Positions 25,209-33,808 of a stretch of 64,000 bases of DNA are shown one piece after another. The translations under genes were made by a program, and so were the position numbers. Source of the stretch: DAIDKA01 sp036498905 (lineage in GTDB: Bacteria; Pseudomonadota; Gammaproteobacteria; Steroidobacterales; Steroidobacteraceae); contig DASYER010000023.1 in NCBI GenBank assembly GCA_036498905.1, forward strand, positions 1 through 64,000, written 5' to 3'. The first letter of the stretch is position 1, and each line of letters starts with the position of its first letter. The notes below the pieces were generated by a model. The model ran no database searches. It was not told the DNA's origin and worked only from the letters and a program-made list of their open reading frames with translations.

Positions 25209-26231
25209 ATGTTGACGCGTAGTCCGCGACATCACCGGCCGAGTGCCCTTATGTCTGCGGCGCTCAGTGTCTGTGTGGCAACTTATTCTTTCGCTGCCGC
25301 CGCTGCGCCCCCGTCGAATGACGCCTCGCAGCCGCTGCAGGAAGTCACCATCATCGGCAAGGTGGATGCTCGCACCGTCAATCAAGAGGTCCGGCAATTC
25401 GTGCGCTCGCACGCCAAGCCCGGCGCTCACATCGGTCAGGTCGGCCGCTGGCGCGAGGCCGTGTGCCCGACGGTCGCCGGCCTGCAAGGCGCCGCCGATG
25501 AGCTTGTCTCACACCGGATTACGGCGATCTCGCGAGCCGTGGGCGCTCCGACCCGCGCTTTTGGTAAGAAATGCAGTGTAAATGTCGAAGTGGTATTCAC
25601 GCTCTCGCCCCAGGGGCTGCTGGATCACATTGCCAAACAATACCGCCCGTTGCTCGGCTACTTCTCCGCCGCCAACGGCCGGCAGGCGTTGTCCTTCACG
25701 CGTCCTGTCCAGGCCTGGTACGTGACTGGCACGCGCTCGCTGGATTATCTGGCTCCGGCCGGCAGTTTCATGCCGGCAAACCTTCCGAAGGGCGGCCAGC
25801 CAAGCAATGACTTTCTGACTGAAATGTACACCCCGGGATTGAACGTCGACTCGTACCAGTTCGCCGACTCCAGAGCTGGGGTCGGCTCATCGGGCACGGC
25901 CGGCAGCTACCTCGGCAAGGGACAGCGCAGCGAATTCGTGCACGTCCAGATCATCGTGGACAGCAACTCGGTCGCGAAGTATTCCCTGCAGGCAGTTTCG
26001 GACTACATCGCGATGCTCGCCCTCACGCGCCTGGTCTCGGCGGATGACTGCAGCGCGCTGCCGAGCATCGTCAATCTTTTCGCCACCGGCTGCACCGCCG
26101 TTCCGGCGACGATCACCACAGCCGACATTGCCTATCTCAAAGGCTTGTACGGGGCGGATCTGGATAAGAACCTCAATATCGAGCAGGGTGACATTCACGA
26201 GCGCATGCTGCGGGAAGTCCTTGGTCGTTAG
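25209..26231 (+). CDS. Secreted protein with TonB-box-like motif (paralogue 2)
   Basis: A 340-residue paralogue of the preceding gene. The ATG at 25209 has GGAGAAGG just upstream. After a signal peptide ending in SFAAAAAPPS, the mature N-terminus has QPLQEVTIIGKVD. Shared features with paralogue 1 are GRWREAVCPTVAGL, a second cysteine in GKKCSVNVEVVF, VQAWYVTGTRS, VSDYIAMLALT and a C-terminal AYLKGLY segment. This copy has two extra cysteines (DDCSALP and ATGCTAV). No enzyme motif is visible. The pair probably arose by tandem duplication and then diverged widely. Confidence 0.62.
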   Translation: MLTRSPRHHRPSALMSAALSVCVATYSFAAAAAPPSNDASQPLQEVTIIGKVDARTVNQEVRQFVRSHAKPGAHIGQVGRWREAVCPTVAGLQGAADELVSHRITAISRAVGAPTRAFGKKCSVNVEVVFTLSPQGLLDHIAKQYRPLLGYFSAANGRQALSFTRPVQAWYVTGTRSLDYLAPAGSFMPANLPKGGQPSNDFLTEMYTPGLNVDSYQFADSRAGVGSSGTAGSYLGKGQRSEFVHVQIIVDSNSVAKYSLQAVSDYIAMLALTRLVSADDCSALPSIVNLFATGCTAVPATITTADIAYLKGLYGADLDKNLNIEQGDIHERMLREVLGR

Positions 26232-26297
26232 ATCAAAGACGTCCGCGGCGCAGCGCAGTGCGGTCACGCGCACCCTCGTGCGCGAATTCAGCCCGGG

Positions 26298-27350
26298 TCA
26301 ACGCGCCGGGGCGCCCGCTGCAACTGCCGCGACGGGTGCAGAGGGATCAACCCGGGTGAAATAGACCATATGCTCCTTGGACGCGATATATATGTGGAGC
26401 TGTTTGAGCAGATCAGTGCCGATCGCAAATGGAGTAATGCCATAGACATCCTGGCAACCGATGCCATTCAGACGACTCAAGCTGCGATCCGGACGGCATG
26501 ACTGCGTGGTCCACAGTTCGATCCTGGCATCCTTGATATCAAGGCCGGCGGCGGTGAGGGCCATGGCACGGTAACTGTGCGATCGGGTGCCGTTTGCCTG
26601 TGGTTCGCTTTGCAGGCCCGGCGACTGCTCATCGAAACCGAAGAACTTCTTTGTCACCTCGGTACTGATGCGGGAATATCTGCTGCTGGTGTCGAAGCTG
26701 GTTTGAATTTCCTGCTGTTCAAGCTGCATCGGGAAGTGCAGCAGTCCTGTCTGATCGAATTCAAAATGAACGGCCGTCACCGTCCCGCCCCAATAGGCCG
26801 CAGCGCTTCCGCACTTGACCTGCTCGAACAGCGTGATGTTGCTGTACGCGAGGTTGATTTCCGCATCGACGGCCGTGAGGAATCGCGCTGCCAACTGCCC
26901 AACGATGGGCTTGCCCTCAAAGCTACTGACTGAAGGAATAGCGGAAGCCGGCACTACTATCATCGGCCAGCTCTGAAAGCCCTGGGTCCCCAGACTGAAG
27001 TCCTCTCGGACCATGTCGGTGATGGGCTTTCCCATGAACATAATGCGCCGCGATCCGTTCGCCATCCGTATCGTATTCAGGTGCCAATCAGCGATGGCAG
27101 CGCCATACAGGGTCAGAATCCCCTCTTCCAGAGCGAGTGACATCCAAACATCACGTCCGGCGATGCGCACCGGCACCAGGAACTGCCCCGTTCCAACGCT
27201 GCGAACATCGATGGAGGTGAGTTTCTTCATCTGGCAGGATTTGCCATCCGCCGTGGGCTGCGGCTGCCCGGCCTGAACTGACTGTTCGGAACCGAGGATC
27301 AGCGCTGCCGTCACTGCGAGCCAAAGCAAAGGGTTCACTCGCCTGAGCAT
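26298..27350 (-). CDS. Retropepsin-like secreted protein, first active-site aspartate lost
   Basis: A 350-residue protein with a signal peptide (LLWLAVTAALILGSEQSVQA). The sequence reads as two lobes of an aspartic-protease-like fold. In the first lobe FLVPVRIAGRDVWMSLALEEG stands where a DTG would be expected; the second lobe has TSFDTSSRYSRIS, a plausible D-T-S site, and the end IGTDLLKQLHIYIASKEHMVYFTRV is typical of retropepsin-like domains. It may therefore be an inactive or half-site protein. It is convergent with paralogue 2 and divergent from the membrane protein at 27484. Confidence 0.6.
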   Translation of the reverse strand: MLRRVNPLLWLAVTAALILGSEQSVQAGQPQPTADGKSCQMKKLTSIDVRSVGTGQFLVPVRIAGRDVWMSLALEEGILTLYGAAIADWHLNTIRMANGSRRIMFMGKPITDMVREDFSLGTQGFQSWPMIVVPASAIPSVSSFEGKPIVGQLAARFLTAVDAEINLAYSNITLFEQVKCGSAAAYWGGTVTAVHFEFDQTGLLHFPMQLEQQEIQTSFDTSSRYSRISTEVTKKFFGFDEQSPGLQSEPQANGTRSHSYRAMALTAAGLDIKDARIELWTTQSCRPDRSLSRLNGIGCQDVYGITPFAIGTDLLKQLHIYIASKEHMVYFTRVDPSAPVAAVAAGAPAR

Positions 27351-27483
27351 GCCTAACTCCCTGCGTCATCGTATGGTCTGACTCTCGCGACCGGCCAAAG
27401 ATAGATCAGCTGATTGTCCGGCGCCACCTGTGCCCATGAAGCAATTGTCCGCGTAGACTTTTGTTCGAATAGCCAGGAGAAGC

Positions 27484-28254
27484 ATGATGGTCGACCTCAC
27501 GACGGTGTCGGCTGAGCCTAATGGCCTGCGAGCAGGCTCCGCAGGCAATGCACCCCTTGCACAGCGCCGGATGCGTCGAGCCTATCTCGCCATTGTGCTT
27601 GCTGTGGTAGCGATCGTCGGGTGGGGATTCTGGCCGAGCTACTTTCGGCCCTTGTTGCACGGTGGCGTGAACAAGTTTTGGATTATTCATATCCATGCGA
27701 CCGTGTTCATCGGGTGGCTGATCCTCGTGGTCGCTCAAGCATCCCTGGTTGCCACCGGACACATAGACCTGCACCGCCGGGTGGGAAGGGTAGGTGTCGC
27801 CTACGGGATACTCGTGGCATGCATCGGATCGCTCGTGAGCTTCATGGCGCCGATCCTGCACGTGCAGGCTCATCAAATGCCCGTCGAGCGCGCCTCATTG
27901 GTCGTCCTTTACAACCTCACGGACATGCTGGTCTTCAGCGGCTTCTTCGCCGCCGCAATAATCTATCGGCGCTCGCCACAGAGGCATAAGCGGTTGATCT
28001 TGAGTGCTACGGTCGGGCTGTCGTCTGCAGCGGTCGGACGGGTCCTGCCGGGCGGGTCACTTGTGTACATGCTTGTGTGGCTGTCTCCGCTCTTCGCATC
28101 AATGGCAGTAGATCTATGGATCAAGCGCCGCCTGCACCCGGTGTCGTTGATCAGCCTTCCTATATTCGTGCTGACGTCATTCAAGGTCGAGATCTTCTCC
28201 TCTTCGCCCCTATGGCCAACTGTGGGCCGGGCGCTCATCAGTCCCTTTGTGTGA
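27484..28254 (+). CDS. Seven-helix integral membrane protein, unknown function
   Basis: A 256-residue inner-membrane protein with about seven hydrophobic helices. The conserved-looking part is WIIHIHATVFIGWLILVVAQ, then HIDLHRRVGRVGVAYG, with several histidines near the membrane faces, which recalls heme- or quinone-linked membrane proteins and DUF2306-type proteins. I cannot name the family with confidence. It has AGGAGAAGC before the ATG and is convergent with the TetR gene (stops 2 bp apart). Confidence 0.55.
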   Translation: MMVDLTTVSAEPNGLRAGSAGNAPLAQRRMRRAYLAIVLAVVAIVGWGFWPSYFRPLLHGGVNKFWIIHIHATVFIGWLILVVAQASLVATGHIDLHRRVGRVGVAYGILVACIGSLVSFMAPILHVQAHQMPVERASLVVLYNLTDMLVFSGFFAAAIIYRRSPQRHKRLILSATVGLSSAAVGRVLPGGSLVYMLVWLSPLFASMAVDLWIKRRLHPVSLISLPIFVLTSFKVEIFSSSPLWPTVGRALISPFV

Positions 28255-28255
28255 T

Positions 28256-28870
28256 CTATCGCCCATGGAGTGGTTCGGCGCGTGTGCCGCGAGCAGAGGG
28301 GCTTCTGGAAACGACGATTGCTCGAACAAGAAGTGTGATGCGTCCGTCACGCTTGCTGGGCCTAATTCGACCTGAACGTTCGAGTTCGGCTAGCCCATGA
28401 AGGGCCGCCCAAAAAGTCTCGGTCGCCGGCTCTACGTCGACGCAAAACGGCGTCACAACTGCCGCAATCGCTTCGAAGCCGGCCCGTAGTTCCGGTCTGG
28501 TTGCGGCTTCAGCGAACCGCAAATTCGTCGGCAGGATAAACATGGCCTCGTAGAGTGCAGGGTGACTCAGCGCAAAGGCGAGATAGGCCGTGGCGACGCT
28601 CTTCAGGGCGCTTCGCCCGGTCGATCCGCTGGCTGCCTCCCGAAGAGCGACTGTGATTTCCTGAAAGCCTTCGATGGCAACTGCCGTAACAATCGCATCC
28701 CTGTTCTCAAAATGGGAGTACAGGACTGGCTGGCTATATTCGATCTCAACGGCCAGGCGACGGATTGTCACGGCATCCCATCCTTCGCGCTCTGCAATCT
28801 CTCGCGCCGCCGCGACGATGCGCTGCTCGCGCTCGGCCCGCTCTCTGCCTTTGCGTTCGGCAATGCCCAA
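28256..28870 (-). CDS. TetR/AcrR-family transcriptional regulator
   Basis: A 204-residue repressor. The N-terminal helix-turn-helix is IVAAAREIAEREGWDAVTIRRLAVEIEYSQPVLYSHFENRDAI; its recognition helix is in SQPVLYSHF. The ligand domain contains HPALYEAMFILP, as in the WHG/TetR_C_13 group. It is divergent from the DUF4267-DoxX pair, and two palindromes in the shared promoter are the obvious operators, so it probably represses both directions until a small ligand binds. The ligand is unknown. Confidence 0.9.
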   Translation of the reverse strand: MGIAERKGRERAEREQRIVAAAREIAEREGWDAVTIRRLAVEIEYSQPVLYSHFENRDAIVTAVAIEGFQEITVALREAASGSTGRSALKSVATAYLAFALSHPALYEAMFILPTNLRFAEAATRPELRAGFEAIAAVVTPFCVDVEPATETFWAALHGLAELERSGRIRPSKRDGRITLLVRAIVVSRSPSARGTRAEPLHGR

Positions 28871-28925
28871 GCTCCAATCTCCTCTAGGCCAGGCGCCCCA
28901 AAAAGTCCATGGGGTAATACTACGC

Positions 28926-28972
28926 TTGACAATCTAGCATTGCTAGATTCAAATACTAGCAATGGTAGTATT
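28926..28972 (+). promoter_or_regulatory. Promoter with two palindromic TetR-type operators
   Basis: TTGACA (28926-28931) and TCAAAT (28949-28954) are 17 bases apart and fit -35 and -10 elements. The spacer is filled by a perfect 19-base palindrome, AATCTAGCATTGCTAGATT (28931-28949). A second, imperfect palindrome with arms AATACTA and TAGTATT around a seven-base centre spans 28952-28972. Both share the CTAGCA core. Occupation of either site would block polymerase, consistent with repression by the divergent TetR protein. Confidence 0.8.
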
Positions 28973-28999
28973 TATTACTTCGATAGAAAGGAGATTGTT

Positions 29000-29380
29000 A
29001 TGAATTGGGCTGCTTTCGGAATAGCGGCGTTCGTGGCTCTCGCGATCATTGCGATTGGCCTTCTATATATATGGGTTCCCTTGGTCGCGACACGCAGTTT
29101 CGGTCTGCCGCTTCCTGAAAGCGGCGCCAACGTCCCATGGTGGCTTCGTCTCAAGGGAGTGCGCGACATCGCGTCGGGATTGACGGTACTGACGATGATG
29201 GCCTGCGGCACCCCTCGCATGGTCGGCATCATTCTGCTGGCGGAAACGGTCATCCCTGTCGGTGACATGACGCTCGTGCTGGCATCGAAAGGCTCCCGCG
29301 GAAAGGCCTTCGGTATGCATGGCATCACGGCCCTTGCCATGTTCTTGGCGGCTTCGGCGCTGATCTTGGGGGTGAACTGA
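29000..29380 (+). CDS. DUF4267 small membrane protein
   Basis: A 126-residue protein with four hydrophobic helices. WLRLKGVRDIASGLTVL, then ETVIPVGDMTLVLASKG and the GMHGITA segment near the C-terminus match DUF4267. The ATG at 29000 has an ideal Shine-Dalgarno (AAAGGAG, 28987-28993); the longer frame to the left runs through the TetR gene. It is the first gene of a two-gene unit under the TetR operators. Function unknown; such TetR-DUF4267-DoxX units are common and may answer to toxic organic compounds (inference). Confidence 0.8.
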   Translation: MNWAAFGIAAFVALAIIAIGLLYIWVPLVATRSFGLPLPESGANVPWWLRLKGVRDIASGLTVLTMMACGTPRMVGIILLAETVIPVGDMTLVLASKGSRGKAFGMHGITALAMFLAASALILGVN

Positions 29381-29381
29381 G

Positions 29382-29699
29382 ATGGTCCATACACTTTCAA
29401 TCTGGCTAGTCGTCGCCGCTTTTTTCGGCGCCGGCCTCTTCAACGCGATCGGCACGCAAAAAACGAGGAGCGACTTCGCGCGGTGGGGCTACCCGCGCTG
29501 GTGGAACATCCCGACTGGTGCACTGGAGATGATCGACGCCGTGCTGATTACACTTCCTGCCTCCCGCATCGTTGGCCTGGTGCTCGGGGCGGTAATCATC
29601 GCGGCCGCGGCCATTACCGTGCTGCGCCACCGTGATTTCTCCCATCTTGTGCCACTCAGTGTCTTTGTCGGCATGATTGCCCTTGCCGGATTTGTATGA
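29382..29699 (+). CDS. DoxX-like small membrane protein
   Basis: A 105-residue protein with four helices. FFGAGLFNAIGTQKTRSDFARWGYPRWW and the PTGALEMIDAVLI segment fit the DoxX-like family. The ATG lies one base after the stop of the DUF4267 gene, so translation is coupled. Its stop faces the radC stop, 14 bp away. Confidence 0.75.
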   Translation: MVHTLSIWLVVAAFFGAGLFNAIGTQKTRSDFARWGYPRWWNIPTGALEMIDAVLITLPASRIVGLVLGAVIIAAAAITVLRHRDFSHLVPLSVFVGMIALAGFV

Positions 29700-29713
29700 G
29701 GGCGGTCCACATG

Positions 29714-30388
29714 TCAAAGAAGGCCGCGCTCTGCAAAGGACATGCAGCGGCCGTCGCCGACGATGACGTGGTCCAGCACCCGCACGTCCACCAGCGCCAG
29801 TGCGTCGCGCAGCCGCTGCGTGATGAGTTCATCGGCATGGCTGGGTTCGGCGACCCCGGAAGGGTGGTTATGGGCAAGGATCACCGCTGCTGCGTTTCGC
29901 GCCAGGGCGGCCTTGACCACTTCTCGCGGGTGGACGCTTGCCCCGTCGATGGTGCCGCGGAACATCTCCTCGAACGCGATGAGCTGGTGGCGCGAATTCA
30001 AGTGCATGCAGCAGAAAACCTCGTAAGGCCGATCCCGCAGCTGCGCCAGCAGGAAGCCCCGTGCGGCGTCCGGGGAGTCCAGCGCCGGACCGGCCTTGAG
30101 CGTGTCGCGGTAGTGCCGGCGCGCCAGCTCGAGGGCCGCCTGCAGCATGCAATACCGGGCCGGTCCCAGGCCGTGCCCGGCCAGCGCCTGTTCCCGGTTC
30201 GCGCCCAGCAATTCGCGCAGCGACCCGAACCGCGCGAGCAGCTGATGCGCCAGATCGACGGCATTTCCGCCCCGGTTGCCGGTCCCGAAGAACACGGCCA
30301 GCAGTTCGGCATTGGACAGGGTCTGGGCACCATGTTCCATGAGCTTTTCGCGCGGCCGCTCGCAGGCCGGCCAGTTGAGGATCGACAT
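29714..30388 (-). CDS. radC: RadC family protein (JAB/MPN domain)
   Basis: A 224-residue protein of the UPF0758 family. An N-terminal helix-hairpin-helix region (TLSNAELLAVFFGTGNRG) precedes the JAB metalloprotease-like domain with E140, HNHPSG at 173-178, and D186, the JAMM metal-binding set. The historic repair role is doubtful and its biochemical function is not settled. In E. coli radC lies between rpmB and coaBC; here it is next to coaBC, divergent, but 9 kb away from rpmB. Confidence 0.93.
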   Translation of the reverse strand: MSILNWPACERPREKLMEHGAQTLSNAELLAVFFGTGNRGGNAVDLAHQLLARFGSLRELLGANREQALAGHGLGPARYCMLQAALELARRHYRDTLKAGPALDSPDAARGFLLAQLRDRPYEVFCCMHLNSRHQLIAFEEMFRGTIDGASVHPREVVKAALARNAAAVILAHNHPSGVAEPSHADELITQRLRDALALVDVRVLDHVIVGDGRCMSFAERGLL

Positions 30389-30578
30389 GCGGCCAGTGTC
30401 CGGGTCGCGCCCCGCGTCGCACCAGCGGTCAATCGGGCCTGACCGTCCTCATTTGGACGGCCAGCGCCCCGGGGCGGGCCAATGCGGCGCCGGCATAGAC
30501 CGCAGACGGATATCGTCTGTCGATATCGTCATTTGCGCACCGTCTGGGTGGACCCGATAATGGCCAGAACGAGGTTCT

Positions 30579-31823
30579 ATGCACGGCAAACACATCCTGC
30601 TCGGCGTCACTGGCGGCATTGCGGCCTACAAGAGTGCGGACCTCGTCCGCCGGCTGCGTGAGCGGGGTGCGGAAGTGCAGGTCGTGATGACCGATGGCGC
30701 TCGGGAGTTCGTCACCCCGATGACCTTCCAGGCTCTGTCGGGAAGGCCGGTACGCACGGATATGTGGGACCCGGGCGCGGAAGCCGCGATGGGCCACATC
30801 GAACTGGCGCGCTGGGCCGATCTGGTACTGGTCGCCCCGGCGACCGCCGACTTCCTGGCACGTCTGGCCGGCGGTCGCGCCGATGACCTGCTGGCGACGA
30901 CCTGTCTGGCGACCGCCGCGCCGCTCGCGCTGGCGCCGGCCATGAACCAGCAGATGTGGGCGAACCCGGCGACTCAGGCCAACGTGGTGCTGCTGAAGCA
31001 GCGCGGGGTGCATGTCTTCGGTCCCGGCATCGGCGACCAGGCCTGCGGGGAGGTCGGCGCGGGACGCATGCTCGAGCCCACCGAACTTGCCGCGTTGGCC
31101 GATTCGACGCTGGTGCCAAGCGGCGTGTTGAGCGGCCGGCGGGTGCTGATTACCGCAGGTCCCACGCGCGAGCCGATCGATCCGGTGCGCTTCATCAGCA
31201 ATCGCAGTTCCGGGAAGATGGGATTCGCGGTGGCGCAGGCGGCGCGGGAGGCCGGTGCCGAAGTCGTGATGATCTGTGGCCCGGTGGCGCTGGCGACTCC
31301 AGCCGGCATCCGCCGCGTCGATGTGGAGTGTGCCGCAGGCATGCTCGCGGCAGTGCAGGCCGAAGTGCGGCCCGACGATATCTTTATCTCCACGGCCGCT
31401 GTGGCCGACTATCGGCCGGCGCAGGCCGCGGCGCAGAAGATCAAGAAGACCGAAGAGAGTCTGGCGCTGCAGATGGCACGCACCACCGACATCATCGGCA
31501 CCCTGGCCGCCAGCGCGCAGCGGCCGGCATTCGTCGTGGGCTTTGCGGCCGAGACCGATACGGTCGAGCAGAACGCGCGCTCGAAAATGCTGCGCAAAAA
31601 TCTCGACATGATCGCGGCCAATGAAGTCGGTCATGACAAGGCGTTCGACTGCGCCGACAACGAGCTGATCGTGCTGTGGCGCAATGGCCGCAAGTTGCTG
31701 CCGCGCAATGCGAAGACGCAATTGGCGCGCGAGCTCATCGAGCTCATCGCCACGGTCATGACGGAGCGCCGAAGCGAGACCTCCCGCGCCACGCCCCTAT
31801 CGGCGAACGCCACCAAGGCTTGA
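30579..31823 (+). CDS. coaBC: Bifunctional phosphopantothenoylcysteine decarboxylase/synthetase
   Basis: A 414-residue two-domain enzyme of CoA synthesis. The N-terminal CoaC flavodoxin-like domain has ILLGVTGGIAAYKSADL, the catalytic H73 in MGHIELARWADLVLVAPATAD, and the DQACGEVGAGRM substrate flap. The C-terminal CoaB domain starts near residue 190 with VLITAGPTREPIDPVRFISNRSSGKMG and contains TAAVADYRP with the K-I-K-K region. Together they convert 4'-phosphopantothenate and cysteine to 4'-phosphopantetheine. With coaD at 13.3 kb, two of the final three or so CoA steps are in this window. dut follows after 4 bp. Confidence 0.96.
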   Translation: MHGKHILLGVTGGIAAYKSADLVRRLRERGAEVQVVMTDGAREFVTPMTFQALSGRPVRTDMWDPGAEAAMGHIELARWADLVLVAPATADFLARLAGGRADDLLATTCLATAAPLALAPAMNQQMWANPATQANVVLLKQRGVHVFGPGIGDQACGEVGAGRMLEPTELAALADSTLVPSGVLSGRRVLITAGPTREPIDPVRFISNRSSGKMGFAVAQAAREAGAEVVMICGPVALATPAGIRRVDVECAAGMLAAVQAEVRPDDIFISTAAVADYRPAQAAAQKIKKTEESLALQMARTTDIIGTLAASAQRPAFVVGFAAETDTVEQNARSKMLRKNLDMIAANEVGHDKAFDCADNELIVLWRNGRKLLPRNAKTQLARELIELIATVMTERRSETSRATPLSANATKA

Positions 31824-31827
31824 TTGC

Positions 31828-32301
31828 ATGGATACGTTGACCCGCCGGCATCCTTTGAAGGTGCGGATTCTCGATGCACGTGTTGGTGCGCAGTTCCCGC
31901 TGCCGGCATACGCCACCAATGGCTCGGCGGGCCTGGACCTGCGTGCCTGCATTGACGCGTCCCTGACGCTCGCGCCGGGACAGACTCAATTGGTTCCGAC
32001 CGGCCTGGCGATACACTTGGATGATCCAGGACTGGCCGCGGTGATCCTGCCGCGATCCGGACTGGGCCACAAACACGGCATCGTGCTGGGTAACCTCGTC
32101 GGGTTGATCGACTCGGACTACCAGGGGCCGCTGATGGTCTCGCTGTGGAACCGTGGGCAGAGCGCCTTCGTCATCGAGCCCGGCGAGCGCATTGCGCAAC
32201 TGGTCGTGGTCCCGGTGGTTCAGGTGGACCTTGAGGTGGTCAACGATTTCGCAGCCAGCGTCCGCGGGGAAGGCGGCTTCGGGCATTCCGGCCGCGGCTG
32301 A
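31828..32301 (+). CDS. dut: dUTP pyrophosphatase
   Basis: A 157-residue homotrimeric dUTPase that hydrolyses dUTP to dUMP and protects DNA from uracil. The five motifs are present: AGLDLRACI, PRSGLGHKHGIVLGN, GLIDSDYQGPLMV, ERIAQLVVVP and the C-terminal GEGGFGHSGRG. It is directly downstream of coaBC, the order seen in E. coli, and is probably co-transcribed with it. Confidence 0.96.
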   Translation: MDTLTRRHPLKVRILDARVGAQFPLPAYATNGSAGLDLRACIDASLTLAPGQTQLVPTGLAIHLDDPGLAAVILPRSGLGHKHGIVLGNLVGLIDSDYQGPLMVSLWNRGQSAFVIEPGERIAQLVVVPVVQVDLEVVNDFAASVRGEGGFGHSGRG

Positions 32302-32316
32302 TTCGCTGCGGTGCGA

Positions 32317-32958
32317 TCAGCGTAACGCGGCCTGACTGGCGCGCAATTCCTTGTACCGGTCAATGTCCGACTGGAACTGTGCCTGAGTCTTGGCTTCTTC
32401 TTCCTGACTGCTGCTCAAGGCCGCTTTCTGCGTGCGGATGTCGTTGATCGTATGCACCATCTGCTCGGCCAGATCATCCGGCATACGATGGGCGTCGGCC
32501 CGAGTGCTGTAGGGCTTGAAGTTCTGCGCCCGGGTCTGCAGCGTCGATAACCGTTCGCCCAGCGTGGTCACGTATTGCTCGGCGGCGACCCGCTGGCCCT
32601 TGATCTGCAACAGGCGCTCATCGCGCAGCTGTTCGATGTCCTTGACCGAGGTGTAGGTCGCCAGCAGGAAGCTGTCATGCTGCTTCTGACGGGCCGTTTG
32701 CTGGTCCGATTCGGCGGCGGCAGCCAGTTCGGCGGCGCTCTTGGTGGCGTCCTTGTGGCCGATGGGCACACCCTGCTTGTTCAGCAGGGTGCTCTCCTTC
32801 TGGGCGTACTGGGGCGGGATGCTGTCCCCATAGTGCACCACGCCCTGGTCATCCACCCACTTGTAGGCAGCCGGAGCCTCGGCCCAACAGGCGGCGCCCC
32901 AGGCGCACACGCATGTCAGGGCAAAAGCGATCTTTAAGGCGGGGGCAGTTCTGAGCAT
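32317..32958 (-). CDS. DUF4124 secreted protein with coiled coil
   Basis: A 213-residue envelope protein. A signal peptide (ALKIAFALTCVCAWGAACWAEA) leads to the DUF4124 motif YKWVDDQGVVHYGDSIPP, a small beta unit. The remainder is helical and charged, with long stretches that should form a coiled coil (residues about 75-205, for example ELRDERLLQIKGQRVAAEQY). Function unknown. It separates dut and pyrE, which are closer in many relatives, and is convergent with dut. Confidence 0.8.
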   Translation of the reverse strand: MLRTAPALKIAFALTCVCAWGAACWAEAPAAYKWVDDQGVVHYGDSIPPQYAQKESTLLNKQGVPIGHKDATKSAAELAAAAESDQQTARQKQHDSFLLATYTSVKDIEQLRDERLLQIKGQRVAAEQYVTTLGERLSTLQTRAQNFKPYSTRADAHRMPDDLAEQMVHTINDIRTQKAALSSSQEEEAKTQAQFQSDIDRYKELRASQAALR

Positions 32959-33026
32959 GGTCCTAGGCTGTTCGGAGCATCGTCTTGCCGCGCATCATGT
33001 CCCTGTCGCAACCGGCGCTGCAAGTG

Positions 33027-33686
33027 TCACGAGACGCCAAATTGTGCGCGATAGGCCTTCAGTGCCGTGAGCTGTTGCGCAGAAACACGCGCCCGTCCAT
33101 CCGGGGGGTTCTCCAGGGCGGCCAGAAGCTGGCCAAGTGTGAGGATGCTCACACAGCGGACCCCGTGCGCCGCGTAGATTTCCTGCACGGCGGAACGGTC
33201 TCCCTGGCCCCGTTCCTGCCGGTCCAGGGCCAGCAGGATGGCCGCGGGCGTCGCTCCGGCCTTGTGGATCAAATCAATTGCCTCGCGCTTGGCAGCGCCA
33301 TCGGAAATCACATCATCCACGATCACGACCCGGCCCTTGAGCGCGGTGCCGACAATAGTGCCGCCTTCGCCGTGGTCCTTGGCCTCCTTGCGGTTGAAGG
33401 CATACGGCACATTGCGGCCGTGGTGGTCGGCCAGGGCGATGACCGTGGCCGTGGCCAGCGGAATGCCCTTGTAGGCCGGACCGAACAGCATGTCGTATTC
33501 AAGTCCGGACTCGGCCAGCGCGGCGGCGTAACAGCGGCCCAGCGCCGCGACCGACGTGCCGTCGCTGAACAGGCCGGCATTGAAGAAGTACGGACTTTCA
33601 CGCCCGGACTTGAGCGTGAAGCGGCCAAAGCGCAGCGCCTCGCGCGCCATGGCGAGATCGATGAATTCGAGTTGATAGTTGTGCAT
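33027..33686 (-). CDS. pyrE: Orotate phosphoribosyltransferase
   Basis: A 219-residue type I phosphoribosyltransferase converting orotate and PRPP to OMP in pyrimidine synthesis. FTLKSGRESPYFFNAGLFSDG, GPAYKGIPLATATVIAL and the PRPP-binding loop VVIVDDVISDGAAKREAI are diagnostic. It matches the E. coli enzyme in length. It is divergent from the AmpG-like transporter gene, with about 50 to 120 bases between depending on the latter's true start. Confidence 0.96.
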   Translation of the reverse strand: MHNYQLEFIDLAMAREALRFGRFTLKSGRESPYFFNAGLFSDGTSVAALGRCYAAALAESGLEYDMLFGPAYKGIPLATATVIALADHHGRNVPYAFNRKEAKDHGEGGTIVGTALKGRVVIVDDVISDGAAKREAIDLIHKAGATPAAILLALDRQERGQGDRSAVQEIYAAHGVRCVSILTLGQLLAALENPPDGRARVSAQQLTALKAYRAQFGVS

Positions 33687-33808
33687 GATCGCTGTTTCGC
33701 GCCGGCCGCGTGCTGATTGCTTAGATGGAGCGGTAGATTATTACATCGAATTCCACCCCCCGATGGTCACAGGCGGCGCGGGTCTATTTTCAGCCGCGCG
33801 TCGTCTCC

